DNA from: Zoroaster sp. YZ-2022 | Lineage: Eukaryota > Echinodermata > Asteroidea > Forcipulatida > Zoroasteridae | NCBI GenBank assembly: GCA_029582265.1 | Contig: CM055835.1 | Coordinates: forward strand, 7,183,500-7,247,499 | Direction: 5' to 3' | DNA length: 64,000 nucleotides | In this document: in pieces, positions 1 through 12,060 of the stretch | Numbering within the stretch: position 1 is the stretch's first letter | How the letters are laid out: the number at the start of each line of letters is the position of its first letter | The notes under the pieces: model-generated | What the model saw: the letters and a program-made list of their open reading frames with translations, nothing else | What the model was told of the DNA's origin: nothing | Databases searched by the model: none | Translations under genes and position numbers: made by a program

Positions 1-2515
1 GTCTCAGCGACCAATATTAATCCCAACTTGCATATGCTGCCCGCCATGTTTTACCTCGGAAACAGGCGTGGAAGTCCTTTGCGCTTTGACTAAACACTAC
101 ACTAAGACTGTTACCATTTTTAAAACTATGTGGAACATTACCGACCAGTGGGCGTTCCATATCAATGATCACAAACAGTTCTACGTTGACCTTTGGGCCA
201 AGGATCGAGACAGGACCGTAGCCTCACACACGTGTATTGTGACCTCAATGTCACACCATTGTATGACGCATCACACACTGACCTTGTAAAGAGGTTATAT
301 GGGCTGCGGTACGGTGCAGTGGCAGAAACTGATAAACATTGGCGTAATTGATGGCAACCAACTTACACTGCGATTTTCAAGTGCTTTCTAAATATTATGT
401 ACAGAAATATGAGCACCTTTTGATGGGTTTTAAGCTCTGTCATAGTAACACTACAGTAGATTAAAAGTGTATCATCCAGGAGTGAAAGAGTAAAGGAACA
501 GCATGATAGAATAATAGGGAGATTGTGAGAGTGATTCGACCACAGGTACATGTAAGTTAGTAATAGTATTAATCATAACTCTACTTCAAAGGTGCCAAAT
601 GAAAAACATAGGACACATGACACAAATGTACGATAACACGTGACCCATGACATGCCTTGTTCACTGTAACAGTGCCCCCAGTCAGTCTGTAGCAGGCAAA
701 CATTAATTGTAGATCTGGTAAAATGGCCCCTTTTTTATCACCATGCATAGACTACTTCGCAAATATACGCGTGCGTTGCATGTCGGTCTAGCAGTAGCAG
801 GTGATCACTATTGACATGTCCCGGTACAGTACTGTGTAGTTTATAATCAAATAATATACATAGCGTACATGTAGTTCCATTACTAAATATAGCTTACTGT
901 TGTTCAATGTGGTTGTTTACCTTGATAGAAATGTATGGGGAGGTCACTGATCTCTACTACTAGTATTATACTGACTGAGTCAACGGTTATGCACTAAGTA
1001 ATAGTAATATTGAAGCCACTGTAATGACACGTTGCCACTCTCATAAACCACACCTTGCAATTCTACACAGAGAGAATCATCCTCCCCATTGTATGTGCAT
1101 TCCTTGTGTGTATTCCTTTTGTGTTTCTTTTGTACGCGAGTGGTAAAATGGCCCTAGTGATGGCTTCACTAATTGATTAGGGACCAATGGGCAAACCCTC
1201 TAACGGGGAGGTAAGTATTTTGTCGTTAGCTTAATCATCATGCATTACACATCAGCTTGCGAGTGTGCACTGTGGAATTTGCGAAGAGGTCTAGTAAAAT
1301 ATTCACCATGTTTTTGTGTAGCCCTCTCCTTTTTGGCCATACGCTCTTCCTTCTTTATACCCATGTGTTCCCCGTTTTCTAAACCCTTGTTGCATGCATG
1401 CATGCAGGCAAAACCTGTAATGTTGTCAGTGGCAGGCACCACATTTTTTTATTTTGGTGTTCATACTCGTCGTTTAAATGTATTTATTTTTGTCCAACAT
1501 GTAACTGCAAATTTAGATTTTTCCAGTGGAGTTTGCTACTTGATAAGCCATTGCTTCTTGCAGGGGCAGATCTATGGTTTGGAAAAAGGAGGGGGCTCAC
1601 AGCAAAAAAAAAATAATAATAATAATAAAATATACCGTATAATTTATATGTACATTGATAAAAAGAGGTAAACACATTCCCCTTCTGCCCCCCTTGATTT
1701 TTTTTTTTGAAACCTCCATCAACACTTTTAATATAGTACAGTTTACTTATGTTGCAAATGATGTATTTGGAGATATGTGCAAAAAAGGACAGCACATGAC
1801 ACCCAATGTTGCATGATTTATTGTTAGGTGGAGATCAAAGTATGAAAAGTAGAATCTGCACAGTCCTTCAGAGATAAGAACACGCCATCGGCCCTCTTTT
1901 CAGACAGTCAATCAATAATAATAATTGCCCCCAAATATGAACGACGACCAGAAAAAAGGAGGGGAGTTGATGCTGCATGCCCCATGGCCCTGTTTTAAGG
2001 CTAGCCTTTCTTCAAGTACTTATTGGCCAAATCCTTCATTCACCAACGATACAAACATGCTGCCTTCCACAAATCTCTAGTGTGACGTGGTCAAGATATA
2101 ACTACATGCAGTCCAGATTTATGGTCTCTCAAAACATTTATTTTACATTTGGTCATGTTGTTGCATTTCAGAGAACCGAATCCATACCATCAGATTTGGT
2201 ATGTATAATTTATGTATTGATGAAATTCAGGAAGATATTGATTCTATTAACACTGACAATTGTAAATGTATCACAACAAATAAATAAATAAATGCGACTT
2301 TTGAAGCCGACCTTTGACCAGAAAGCAAATAATTATTATGTTTTATTTATTTTTTCCCCTTAAATTTTTGATAAAATTTGATGCTATGGATTTTGGACTC
2401 TCAAACACAACTGTGTGGTCGAGTGTTAACAAATCTGGACTAGGTCAATACTATAGATTATTAAGAGGATATTTTTCCTGTACACACAGCACAAGTAAAT
2501 AGTGAGTACAACCAT
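1..2515. other. Gene-free left flank
   Basis: No exon-like open frame with credible splice signals was found on either strand. The stretch is AT-rich, with a poly-A/AAT tract near 1604-1630 and a poly-T run near 1699. The open frame at 1240-1671 runs into the AAT microsatellite and has no recognisable motif, so it is treated as chance. Confidence 0.5.
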
Positions 2516-2764
2516 GATTACACGGGGACCGTACTCAAGTTCCCTCAGCCTTATGTTCCCTCAGCCCTATGTTCCCTCATCCCAAAATAGACCCTATGTT
2601 CCCTCAGCCCTATGTTCCCTCATCCCAAAATAGACCCTATGTTCCCCTATTTTGGGATGAGGAACATAGGGTTGAGGGAACGTAGGGCCTAATTTGGATT
2701 TTAAAAAAATGTTAGGCATTGAGGGAACATAGGGCTGAGGGAACATAGGCATGACCCCATTACA
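2516..2764. repeat. Inverted/tandem repeat element built on GTTCCCTCA units
   Basis: The left half carries several head-to-tail copies of a unit containing GTTCCCTCAGCCCTATG and CTCATCCCAAAATAG. The right half carries the complement (CTATTTTGGGATGAGG, then GAGGGAACATAGGGC), so the whole folds on itself. The outer flanks, TTACACGGGGACC and GACCCCATTACACG, may be part of the ends. It contains no coding sequence. A non-autonomous DNA element with internal duplication is the likeliest reading. Confidence 0.6.
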
Positions 2765-2882
2765 CGTATGCTTTACATTGGCCTTGAAGGAAGGAACTGG
2801 TCTAAACCCAGTCTGGACATATCTTGTGTATGATCTCTCATTCTCAAACAGTACAGACAGTGTTATGTAATTATTAAACGGG

Positions 2883-4017
2883 GAACGATTTCATTTGAAA
2901 ATTTTGCATAGCAAAACTGCGATGCAAAAAAAAAAAAAAAAATTTGCATAGCAAAATCATTTTTTGTATAGCAATTTTAAAATTCTTAAAATTACAGTAT
3001 GCAGTGTGCACAGGTATACATCTGTTGTTTTCAAGGCTTTACTGTCGATTTCTTCATCATGTGCATATAATGTCCAGATTTTACCAGAAATAATTATCTT
3101 TTGTGTCCGGAAATTGGGCCAAAGGCGTGTATCTTTCTTCCAGACTAATTTCTTCCTTATTTTGGCAAATTTGCAGTCATTCGTGAAAGTTAGTCCTCCA
3201 TCCAGTTGTGTTTCTTTACATTGTTATATTGATCGCGAAAACAAATTACCGATTGCGACGTGTTCGTGTGCTTTTCAAAGTGAATGCCGAGTGTACTTTG
3301 TGGTATGATCAAGCTTGAAGTTTTTAATTAAAAATTCGTTGGGAAAATGAGTGGCTCACCGTGGTTGAAAGTGCGATCATTCATATTGCGTGCCGAAATG
3401 ATTCTAAACCTCACCACCACATATATAAATGAATGCTCATTTTGTTAATTAAATGTTCACAAACTTTTATTATAAAACGAAGTTAGAAACGTTTCTAACG
3501 TTAGAGTTCCTTTCAAATCGTATAAAAGCACAAATGTGAACTGAGCAAATTGCGTATAGGGGATAGCGTATTGCTCAATTACTCCAACCCCCAAACAAAC
3601 ATGTGCGAAGTTTTTAAAAAAACTGGGCGGTTGTTGCGTGTTTACTATTTCGGGGATTTCGCCCGTATAGTTAATTCATCAGCAGAAAAATATTGCATGC
3701 ACATAGAATTGCTGAAAATTAAAGTTGCATGTACGGCGTGCACATAGGTAAAACCTATCATCGTTAACAACGTATGTCGAACGGACGGACGTATACCCCG
3801 GCGTGGTCTGGAAATACGGAAATAAACCCAGTTAGGCGCAACGTGTATAAACATTATTTCGGGAAAGGTTTGTGAATATGATTTCAAAATTTTTTATTAT
3901 TAATCCGCAATAGTGAAAAAACTGTCGCAATTTGTATCGCAAAACCTGCGAGTGCGATGTATTCTTTGAAATTCCGTCACATTTTACGATGCTATACAGG
4001 GCCTAGGGAAATCGTTC
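2883..4017. mobile_element. 1.1 kb element with GAACGATTTC inverted ends
   Basis: The left end reads GAACGATTTC (2883-2892) and the right end reads the exact complement GAAATCGTTC (4008-4017). Both sub-terminal regions are rich in TTGCATAGCAAAA and TCGCAAAACCTGCG type words. A 107 bp relative with the same ends lies at 21101-21207. Open frames inside have no recognisable domain, so this looks like a non-autonomous element. No target duplication could be fixed. Confidence 0.55.
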
Positions 4018-4346
4018 ACAGTAATTTCTTCCTCCAGCCAAAAATTCCTGGTACCTCTTTTCATACTTAATCCCCCTTTTGTCCGGTCCCAGGACCAGTA
4101 CCTCACTTGCTTTTTATCTCTTTCTTTTGTGTTCATTTCACACCTGACTAACTCCAGCGCTTATATATACATGTTGTTTGTATTTTGTTCCATTTTGCCT
4201 TTGAGAAAGAATCTGCTAGGTTCAAAACGTAAGACCAATAACAATTATTTCCAAGTCATTTTGATGTAAAACTGTTTTTAGAGAATATCATAAAACTAAT
4301 TAGCTATAATAAGGAATCGATGTTTTTTTCTAATCTTCCTCTCTAG

Positions 4347-4404
4347 CTTATACATCTAGTCTAGTAGGAGCCTAGTACTGTAGTAGCATCTACAAGCAGC
4401 TGCA
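4347..4404 (+). promoter_or_regulatory. Probable 5' UTR segment and upstream splice acceptor of the AGPAT gene
   Basis: A pyrimidine-rich tract ending in CTCTCTAG (AG at 4345-4346) sits about 58 bases before the start codon, so an untranslated leader exon may be spliced here. No stop-free coding extension or better ATG lies between it and the chosen start. Where the first exon and promoter lie cannot be seen. Confidence 0.35.
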
Positions 4405-7400
4405 ATGGATTCACAAAGCGAGCCTGTAACGCCATCATCCCCCAAGGAGTTTGTGGGAACCATTTTGATAGCTGCTGGCTTGCTCTACCTCATTCTCTTA
4501 CTGACGAGCCAGACAGTTCGTTTCAGGTCTAAGTACTATCTGTACAATATCTGTTATCCCATCATTGGCTTCATCTGCATTCCTTTTATGTTGTTGAAAC
4601 CTGGAGATGTAGACAACATCAAGTGAGTATACTGGTAAAAAGATATATATAAATACAGACACAATCTTAAAGTAAAGCGCAAGAGAAGAACATTTTTCTT
4701 AAATTCTCAAGATGATTTAAAAGTAACTTTCATTCATTGTGTCATTTAGATTTCTATTACGAGGGTTTATTTTCCACTTGATTTTCTCTTATGTAGAATA
4801 AAACCTAAGGAATACCATGAATAAATTTAACTAAAATAAGTAACTGATCAGCTGATAATATCTGGTTTGGGCACAATATGGAGTGAGCATCACGCACCAT
4901 TGCATAAACACTTGGAGGTATTCAAAACAAAATGCTTTAAAGTCGGCTGTAAATGTACAGATGATTACACGTGTGTCTGGCGTGACACGCCGATTAGTGC
5001 GTTTTGTTGTCCTAGCTGAATCCAAAAGAATCTTAAGTAAAATTGGGCACCAAGAGTATGGGGCCCAAAATGGAAGGGAGTGCCCTCTCATAATTTTCAT
5101 GGCCTTAATACGTCATTTCAAACAGCATTGAGATTGAACATTTTAGCTAAGGCTGTGCCGGTTACTGTCATTACCCGGTTCCAGTTACCTGTAAACAACT
5201 TTAAAATTTTGACAACATTTAAGCCACATAAATGGAAGTCTCAATTTTTTGTTAACAAAATGTGTGTGGGGAATGGGGATGCTACGAGTGGTTTTTAAGA
5301 GAGGGCGGGAAATTATTAAAACTCTAATAAAAGAAGAGAAACTTGTATTCATATTGGTATTGTATACATTCGGGAGGGTTTTTGCAAAATTATTTACGGG
5401 TACCTGGTTCCCAAAATAATAGGAAACGCACAGTCTTAACTTTAGGAATGATAGAAAATGATGTCATCTGAAGGTCTGACGATCTCTTCCCCTTAACCAT
5501 GGTCGAGCGGTTTAGAGCATCGGATTTGTGTTCTGATGGCCGAGTCGTCAGAATGTGGGTTTGAGCAAGACACTTTACCATAATTGCTTCTCTCCACCCA
5601 GGGGTAAATGGGTACCTGCGAGGGCAGAGTTGGTTGTTGTTTGATTAGCCCTATATGCACTGTAATGGCAGCAATTGAGCTGTATACTCTCCAGGAATGA
5701 TTTATGAGCCTGATGAGCAGGGGTAATAATATAATGCACCTTGAGCACCAATTTGGTGGATACGTGCGCTATATAAGTCCACATTATTATTATTCATGTA
5801 CAATTAAAAGTTTCCTTTGTTTATTTGCTGATCAGATGGCCAGCACTGTTCACAAGACTCACTATGAAGTACTTATTTGGCATCAAGGTCAGCGCTGAAG
5901 GACTGGAATATTTAAAGTCGGATAAGCCTTATGTTATTGTTTGCAACCATCAGAGTACCATTGACCATATTGGTAAGTACATTGTGTATTATGCACTACT
6001 ACAAAGGTTTTGAACCCCCATCAGGCTTAATTTTACTTGTCCATCTCTCCACATGAGACATATACGGTGGTCAAAATCTTTGTACACAATAACATTATTC
6101 TCATGACCAATTTCGGTTTCGGTTGGGTATCCAGGTACCTGGCACAACCTTAATGTGGAACAATAATTTATCTAGGGCAGGTGTTGATCCAGGGTCTTGA
6201 AAAACAGGGAGGAACAGGAACAAACAATGCATGGTAATTTTACATCAACAGCAACAGGTAGTGTTGGGTTGGTTAACCATTTATCTGACCCAAACTGCAA
6301 TAACCGTTTATAATTTTGCTAAATGAAACAATATATAAAAAATACAACCAACAATTTTGAAAGAAGGTGCCGCCCATTAAGTTCTAGACTTTCTTTTTTG
6401 CATTGTTTATTAAACAATCCTTGAGGGAAATTTATTGATGCTTTTTGATTGAAAATTTATACACCATTTATGTGCCATTAGCTGACGAACTAGTTTGTGT
6501 GGCAGACTTTCGGTTAACTGGTTAATGGACTGTGAAATATTTGGTTAAATGGTTAGCAAATTAACCGTCAGCAGGTAACTGTCAGTAATAAAAATGCAGA
6601 ACACATGCTCCCCACCCCCGTTATTAATGTCAAATATTTGTTTCATCAAGTTACTTTATAATAAGTGTTAAACAAAATTTGTTACCATGATCACCTAGAT
6701 ATGAAGTGTGCCAGTCACAAACTAACCTACACGTATTCTACTGGTCCTCTAAACCAATGGATTTTTGATATACATGTACACAACGGTGTATTCTAGTTAG
6801 TGGGAAATTCTAGCGAGTCATGTCAAGTTCTAAAATCAATCACCTTGTCCCATAATACCCGAGGCAGAGAAGCTTAAATTGTTACTCTGCTTGTTGTGCA
6901 TGCACAAACTTCTAGTAGCGTAGACAATTAAACCAATCCATTATTGCTTTTTCTTTACAGCAATGATGGAATACTGGCCAAAGCACTGCACCATTATGAT
7001 GAAGGAGTCTGCAAAGTACGCTGGTCCATTTGGCATTGCAGCCATGCTCAGTGGAGTCATTTTTGTCAGTCGTAGTAACCGTGAAAAGGCAAGAGAAGCT
7101 ATGGAAAACACTGTACAAATTGTCAGGAAAAAAAATGTAAGTTTACAAAAAGTATCTTCTATCATCATGCCTTTAGCCGAACCAATTTACGTAGTGACGT
7201 CTTTGATAACGTAAGAAATGATGAACCAAGTCCATAACTCTGCTGACTAGTTTGGATTTATTTGACAGGCCAAAGTATGGGTTTTTCCGGAGGGTACACG
7301 AAAACTCTCTAAGTGCGAACCTGTGACAGAGAAAACGGAGTGTTTCCTGCCATTCAAGAAAGGTGCTTTCAACCTTGCAATACAGGCACAGGTGAGTACA

Positions 7401-9830
7401 GTGATTTAACCTTTAGACTCGCATGTTTTGTCTTATTTCAGTGTGTGTATTTACAACCTTTTAATAACCCTAACTCCCTAGCTATTTTGGCTAAGAACCT
7501 TGCTGAATCCGCCAAAATCCAACACCATGCAGTAACACTACCACCCAACTGTTGGACTTAACATGCAGCTGGAATTGGAACACCCGGCCCCATTTAAAGT
7601 ATCCCTGTCAGGGCTATACAGTACCGAGTCCATCAAAATACAACAAACCCAGCTGTTGGAGTTTGAATGGTTTGGGGTGGTTGGGGGTAAATGGCTTAAA
7701 GGAGGTTGCATGCCATTGAAATAAAGTAAATTATTATCTGAAAGCTTACTTGGTATTGAAATGGTAGCAAAAATACTTTCAAGAAAACATGAAATACAAA
7801 TTTAAATCTGAAATGGATTATCTGCCGATGATCCATTTCCACATTAACCAGTTCGCGTCGGGAATAAAAAAGTTTTTCCGAACCCCCGTGGCGGGTTTAT
7901 TTTTACCGCACAAACACGACCAATGGTGCTCACTAGAGTGTGACCGGGGAGACCGCGTCTTCCACTGTATGCTTATGGCTCGTTGCCACGTCGACCGGGA
8001 ATCTATACAAAATTCCCGAGAATCCTGTGGCGTGTTTAGACGCTCTCCTATCCGCTGTCCCTCAAAAAATGTGTGTGTATACACGGCCTCCGACGCGAAC
8101 TGGTTAAATGAATTACAAATACATGAAATCTGAATAAATTGTCAATATTTTCTCAAATACCGACAACAAATTAAGCATAAACTTTCACAGGTTGGTTTCT
8201 GCACATTACATATATTTTACCAAAGTGTTATCTAATTATAACAACTATGTGAATGATACATGTGCTGCATCTTCAATAAATAATGGACATTTATACAGTA
8301 TGCTATTCTTTGAGGGAAATACATGTAGTTAAAAACAAAATTATGTAAAGTTAATGATACAAATGTTTTATCACATCTGTAGATTGCCATGCCCTCTACA
8401 TGTACCTTTCCATAAGCAGATAAATAACAAGCTATTTTGAAATGATCTTCCTAGGGCTTGAAGCTGTTATAATAACGTTGCTTTTCCCAATAAGTATTCG
8501 GTTGAGATTCAGTCTGAGCGCCATGACTAAATATGGCCATCCTTATTTGGGAAGACTTTAACCCTTGTATACATGCAGTCTCCAAAACGCTGCTAAGTAC
8601 ACAATGCTTTTTGCATGCATGCCTCAAAATATTGCATACTGTACACAAGAATGGTACATGGATACCCCAAAATGCCCCTGGGTATGGGACAAATAGTGTT
8701 CTGACCTTCACACAGTATGTGTATACCCCAAGTTACTGCACTGGTTTATTTCAAGTTAGCCTTGCAATGAAACAAAGCAGGTGGCTGCTTCAGTTTACCT
8801 CATCTCTCTGAAGAGCCTTGGGCTATGCCATTAATTATTAGATACCGGTACCACAATATGTCCCAGTTGAGACATTTTGAAGTATGGGTCCACTTTGTAA
8901 AGAACTACACTGATAATAGGAGGGTTTTAATGGTTACTCCTGCCTCATTTTCGCATCTAGAGTCTAGTAATTCTCTGAATACAGACTTGGAACAGAGACT
9001 GAAATGTCAAGTAAATAAATCAGTTCTTTGCACAATAAACTTAAGCCCAAGAGGTACAGTATGTTACATGTACAACCATGGCATTACTGCTGGACCTTTA
9101 TTAATAATTTAATTATTACTTTTTCTCCTGTATGTAAAGGTTCCAATAGTGCCAGCTGTATTTTCCAGCCAAGAGCCTTTCTTCAGTATGAAACATAAAC
9201 GTTTCACATCAGGTGGGTTCACATTAATTGTAGCCTATTTTTTTCTAGGCTAAGTTTGGATACAAATACTGCACAACAATGACCATGTGTCAGAAATAAT
9301 GGATAAAGATTGCCACAGTATCATCAAGGCGCTAGTTTTAGATTAACTCAGTGACTGAAAAGATACGGTCATATTAATGTTGCTGCTGCATAAATGAGCC
9401 AGTAATTTTCAGTCACTGTGTTCATCTTAAGCCAGGACACCAATTCCATGCCCTGTTAAGTCTGCTGTGATTGTGATGATACATGTATTGTCCCTTTAAT
9501 CAAATCAACAGGCTTTTTCAAAAGACACACATATCAAAATTAAATGTATTTAAGAAAAAGTTACAGAATCTTTGTAGTTAACACAATGATTCAAATTTAC
9601 ATTGCGTGCATGTATGTAAAATAAAACAAGGACATTTGCTTAGAAATGTACTTAGTACCTAACATGTTAATATTTGTCATTTCATTCTAGGGGAATACAA
9701 GATGACGGTCCTTAAACCAATAACCACAACTGATATGACACTAGAAGATGTGCCAGAACTCACAGAGAAGGTACGAGACATGATGATCCAGACATTCATT
9801 GAAAAGTCAGCCTTGAATACTGTGAAGTAA
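4405..9830 (+). CDS. 1-acyl-sn-glycerol-3-phosphate acyltransferase (AGPAT1/2 type), six coding exons, complete
   Basis: Acylates lysophosphatidic acid to phosphatidic acid in the ER membrane, in glycerolipid synthesis. Coding exons are 4405-4622, 5836-5972, 6961-7136, 7269-7391, 9140-9212 and 9691-9830. All introns are GT-AG, phases join without error, and the product is 288 residues, normal for AGPAT1/2. Residues 16-36 and about 46-63 are hydrophobic membrane segments. Motif I is NHQSTID (His111, Asp116), motif II GVIFVSR (150-156), motif III FPEGTR (183-188) and motif IV VPIVPAV (219-225), so the catalytic set is intact. The start has a good context (GCAATGG) and is followed by the expected N-terminal membrane helix. 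The introns hold a SINE and two MITEs. AGPAT1 and AGPAT2 cannot be separated by eye. Confidence 0.95.
5497..5795 (+). mobile_element. tRNA-derived SINE in AGPAT intron 1
   Basis: It begins with a decayed tRNA-like head (GGTCGAGCGGTTTAGAGC, an A-box-like segment) and a weakened B box (GTGGGTTTGAG). The body that follows is shared with copies at 11226, 27705 and 31801: AGCAAGACACTT, CTCTCCACCCAGGGG, TGGCAGCAATTGAGCTGTA and GATACGTGCGCTATATAAG. It ends in an ATT microsatellite. It lies wholly inside the intron. Confidence 0.85.
5973..6960 (+). other. AGPAT intron 2
   Basis: Bounded by GTAAGT and a CTTTACAG acceptor. Apart from low-complexity GGTTAAC/GGTTAA words near 6270-6560, no repeat family, RNA gene or extra exon could be recognised. 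Confidence 0.6.
7848..8103. mobile_element. TTAA-flanked MITE, copy 1 (256 bp)
   Basis: The ends CCAGTTCGCGTCGG and CCGACGCGAACTGG are inverted and are flanked on both sides by TTAA (7844-7847 and 8104-8107). A longer relative with near-identical ends is at 16527-17155. TTAA duplications are typical of piggyBac- and Kolobok-type transposases. No coding capacity. It sits in AGPAT intron 4. Confidence 0.8.
9309..9500. mobile_element. Palindromic MITE (ACAGGGCATGGAATTG family), copy 1
   Basis: Contains AGATTAACTCAGTGACTGAAA and its near complement TTTTCAGTCACTGTGTTCATC, then ATTCCATGCCCTGTT and a GATGATAC/TTGTCCCTTT end. The same blocks recur at 13678-13876 (opposite order) and 44050-44178. It lies in AGPAT intron 5. 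Edges are approximate. Confidence 0.6.
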
Positions 9831-9975
9831 ATGTACATTTTCCCAATTGACAGCAGTCAATCTCAAGTCTTGAACTGCCATCATGTATGCATACATGTAA
9901 TAATTGCAATGCTTTTCTGCCAAGCTTGCTAAACACATATTTTTTGTAAATGTACAACCCACCATAAATTATAAA

Positions 9976-9981
9976 ATTAAA
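9976..9981 (+). terminator. Possible poly-A signal (ATTAAA) of AGPAT
   Basis: The hexamer ATTAAA lies about 146 bases after the AGPAT stop codon. It is the commonest variant of AATAAA. No transcript evidence is available, and the surrounding AT-rich sequence makes chance matches likely. Confidence 0.3.
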
Positions 9982-10016
9982 AAATTAACATGAGTACTTA
10001 GGATTTGAAGGTGTGC

Positions 10017-10140
10017 GGTAGGAGTTATAATAATTGTTGGTTCTGAGAAGAACCGGTGGTGCGAGATAACTTGACGATCAGTATACTCTGATCAAAATGT
10101 TAAGTTATCTGTCAGAAAAACAATTATTACGACTCCTACG
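10017..10140. mobile_element. Palindromic MITE with GTAGGAGT ends
   Basis: The left arm GTAGGAGTTATAATAATTGTT pairs with the right arm AACAATTATTACGACTCCTAC, and an inner pair (AGATAACTTGA / TTAAGTTATCT) continues the fold. The segment GGTTCTGAGAAGAACCGGTGGT resembles the TTCTGAAAAGAACTGGTGGT core of the family at 22448, 30868 and 39319, so the two may be related. Confidence 0.6.
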
Positions 10141-10943
10141 AAATTGTTGCAAACATTACTCCTAAAGTTAATGTCATTCTGTATAAACCTTTGTGTTAAG
10201 TATGTTACTGAAGAAAAGCTTTTCATATGTCAACTCTACACATACATGTACTGTACTAAAAGGTTCGCTGAAATAGAAACTCTGAACATATTGTCAGTAT
10301 TTCAAATCACAACATATTATGCCTTCAACTCAAATGTAGGAATCAAAAAACTGGAGCTGGTTAGAACAGTCTCTAGAAAATGTATATCATGTCATCTATA
10401 AAAAAAATTCAGTGAATAGGAATATGCTGAGTGTCCAGATAAACTCGGATTCTTTTTGAAGAATAATATGCGCGAATAGATTGTTTTCACGTTACGTCAA
10501 ACAGGGCAAAATCTACACATTTTTTTAATGTATACATGTACCTGTGCGTGTTTCAACCAATTTCATGCATCATTGGTTGGCTAAGTGCTTTATTGTGTAT
10601 AAAATAAGTACGCTCAACACAACTCAAAGCCAAATTTGCCCATAAAGATGGCGTCTAATGGGAAATATGAGCACATTATGCATATGTGCTGTGTTACCAT
10701 GTACAGAATATTTACATCACGCATATTTTAGTTTTCATAACCACTAACATGTTCACAACTGTTATGCTGTTTTTCAGCGGGTAAAAACCGTGAATTTTTT
10801 AAATTTTAAATTTCTCTAAGTGATAATACATGTATTTGAGAAACAAAACTCAAAGGAGGTTGCTTCAACACCCAGTCTATCAATCTACCTCAAAGGTTTT
10901 ATTTCAGCAAACCGTTAACAATGATTTGTTATAAGCTGTGTAG

Positions 10944-11095
10944 TGTCGTGGCCGAGTGGTCTAGCGGGGCTGTATACTTCCCAGGAATGATTTTTTTTAA
11001 AGTAGCCCAATGACAGGGATAATAATGTAAAAAGCACCATGAGCATCACATCCTGATGAGTAGGTGCTGTAAAAAATCAACCATTATTATTATTG
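10944..11095 (+). mobile_element. Internally deleted SINE copy
   Basis: Starts with an intact A-box-like head (TGTCGTGGCCGAGTGGTCTAGC) and jumps directly to the 3' body (GTATACTTCCCAGGAATGATT, CAGGGATAATAATG, CACCATGAGCA). It ends in ATT repeats. The B box and middle are missing compared with the copy at 31801. Confidence 0.7.
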
Positions 11096-11225
11096 CACAC
11101 AAATTGTACACACTTGTACATTTATTTTTATTACAAATGTTTATAATGTTCTGCAATGAAACGTCCAAAAGGTGTGGCCAAATGCTACAACCTTGGTGCT
11201 TTGTGCTATACATGTACATGCGTGT

Positions 11226-11494
11226 AATGTGGGTTCGAATCACGGCCATGACACTTAATCATAATTGCTTCTTTCCACCCAGGGGTTAAATGGGTACCTG
11301 TGAAGGCAGAGTTGGTTTGCTCTATATGCGCTAGAAATGGCAGCAATTGAGTTGTATACTCCCCAGGGAGCTGAGATGGTTTCAGGAATGATTTATGAGC
11401 CTTATGATCAGGGATAATAATATAATGCGCCTTGAGCACCACTTAGTTGGTGGATACGTGCGCTATATAAGTCCACACATTATTATTATTATTA
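11226..11494 (+). mobile_element. SINE copy, 5'-truncated
   Basis: Begins at the B box (GTGGGTTCGAATCACGGCC), then carries the common body through GATACGTGCGCTATATAAG to an (ATT)n tail. The tRNA head before the B box is absent. A shared unclassified block follows at about 11590. Confidence 0.85.
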
Positions 11495-11589
11495 ATGGGT
11501 TAGACCTATAACTTTTTACCGAATGTGTGCCATATTGTAACTTTGAAGTCATGAGTTCAGTAGTTCTTGTACATATATTATCTAAAAGC

Positions 11590-11660
11590 TTACTTTGTAT
11601 AAAGTTGTATCCATCATCCTGATAAAATATGAAGTACTTTCATCTTAGCGAAAGAAAAAA
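11590..11660 (+). repeat. Unclassified dispersed block (GAAGTACTTTCATCTT), copy 1
   Basis: A block containing a form of TTGGTACATGTATCA, CATCCTGA and GAAGTACTTTCATCTT occurs here, at 14328-14395 and at 28036-28100. Two of the three copies lie about 60-100 bases after a SINE tail. More distant similarity continues to about 11920 (a TCCAAATCCATTGTTCTTGG stretch that reappears inverted near 14483). The 143-codon open frame at 11629-12060 overlaps it and is not believed to be a gene. Confidence 0.5.
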
Positions 11661-12060
11661 AATTGTTATGAAACTTCCAAAAGGTCAGTTTTTTGTTCTT
11701 GAAAATAACATACGAATGTTATCTTCCCTTTCAAAAATATACCTTTCTGTTCATGGTTGCCCTTCCACTGAAGATTTATATTCAGTTTCTGCAGAAGTCG
11801 ATTACATGTACCTAACAAGTTTACCAGTCTGTTGTGATGCACAACATGCATGCACTTCCAGTGTAGTACGCATTAAATATCTAACTAACGTCTTGAATGG
11901 TCCAAATCCATTGTTCTTGGTGTACTATGCCATGGAATACAGGATAGGCACAATTTGTGTACGCTGTATTTATTTTAATTGGTTTCTGCAATTAATTTTT
12001 TTTGAAAATGCTATTTTTTTGGTGAAGATCAGAAAACATCCATTGAAAGAAAGTGACTAA

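Noticed and set aside
1240..1671. 143-codon plus-strand open frame near the left edge
   Set aside because: Composition is AT-driven and it ends in an AAT microsatellite; no domain or splice evidence.
11629..12060. 143-codon plus-strand open frame
   Set aside because: It overlaps a dispersed repeat block, has no motif, and its related copies at 14.4 and 28.1 kb are not open.
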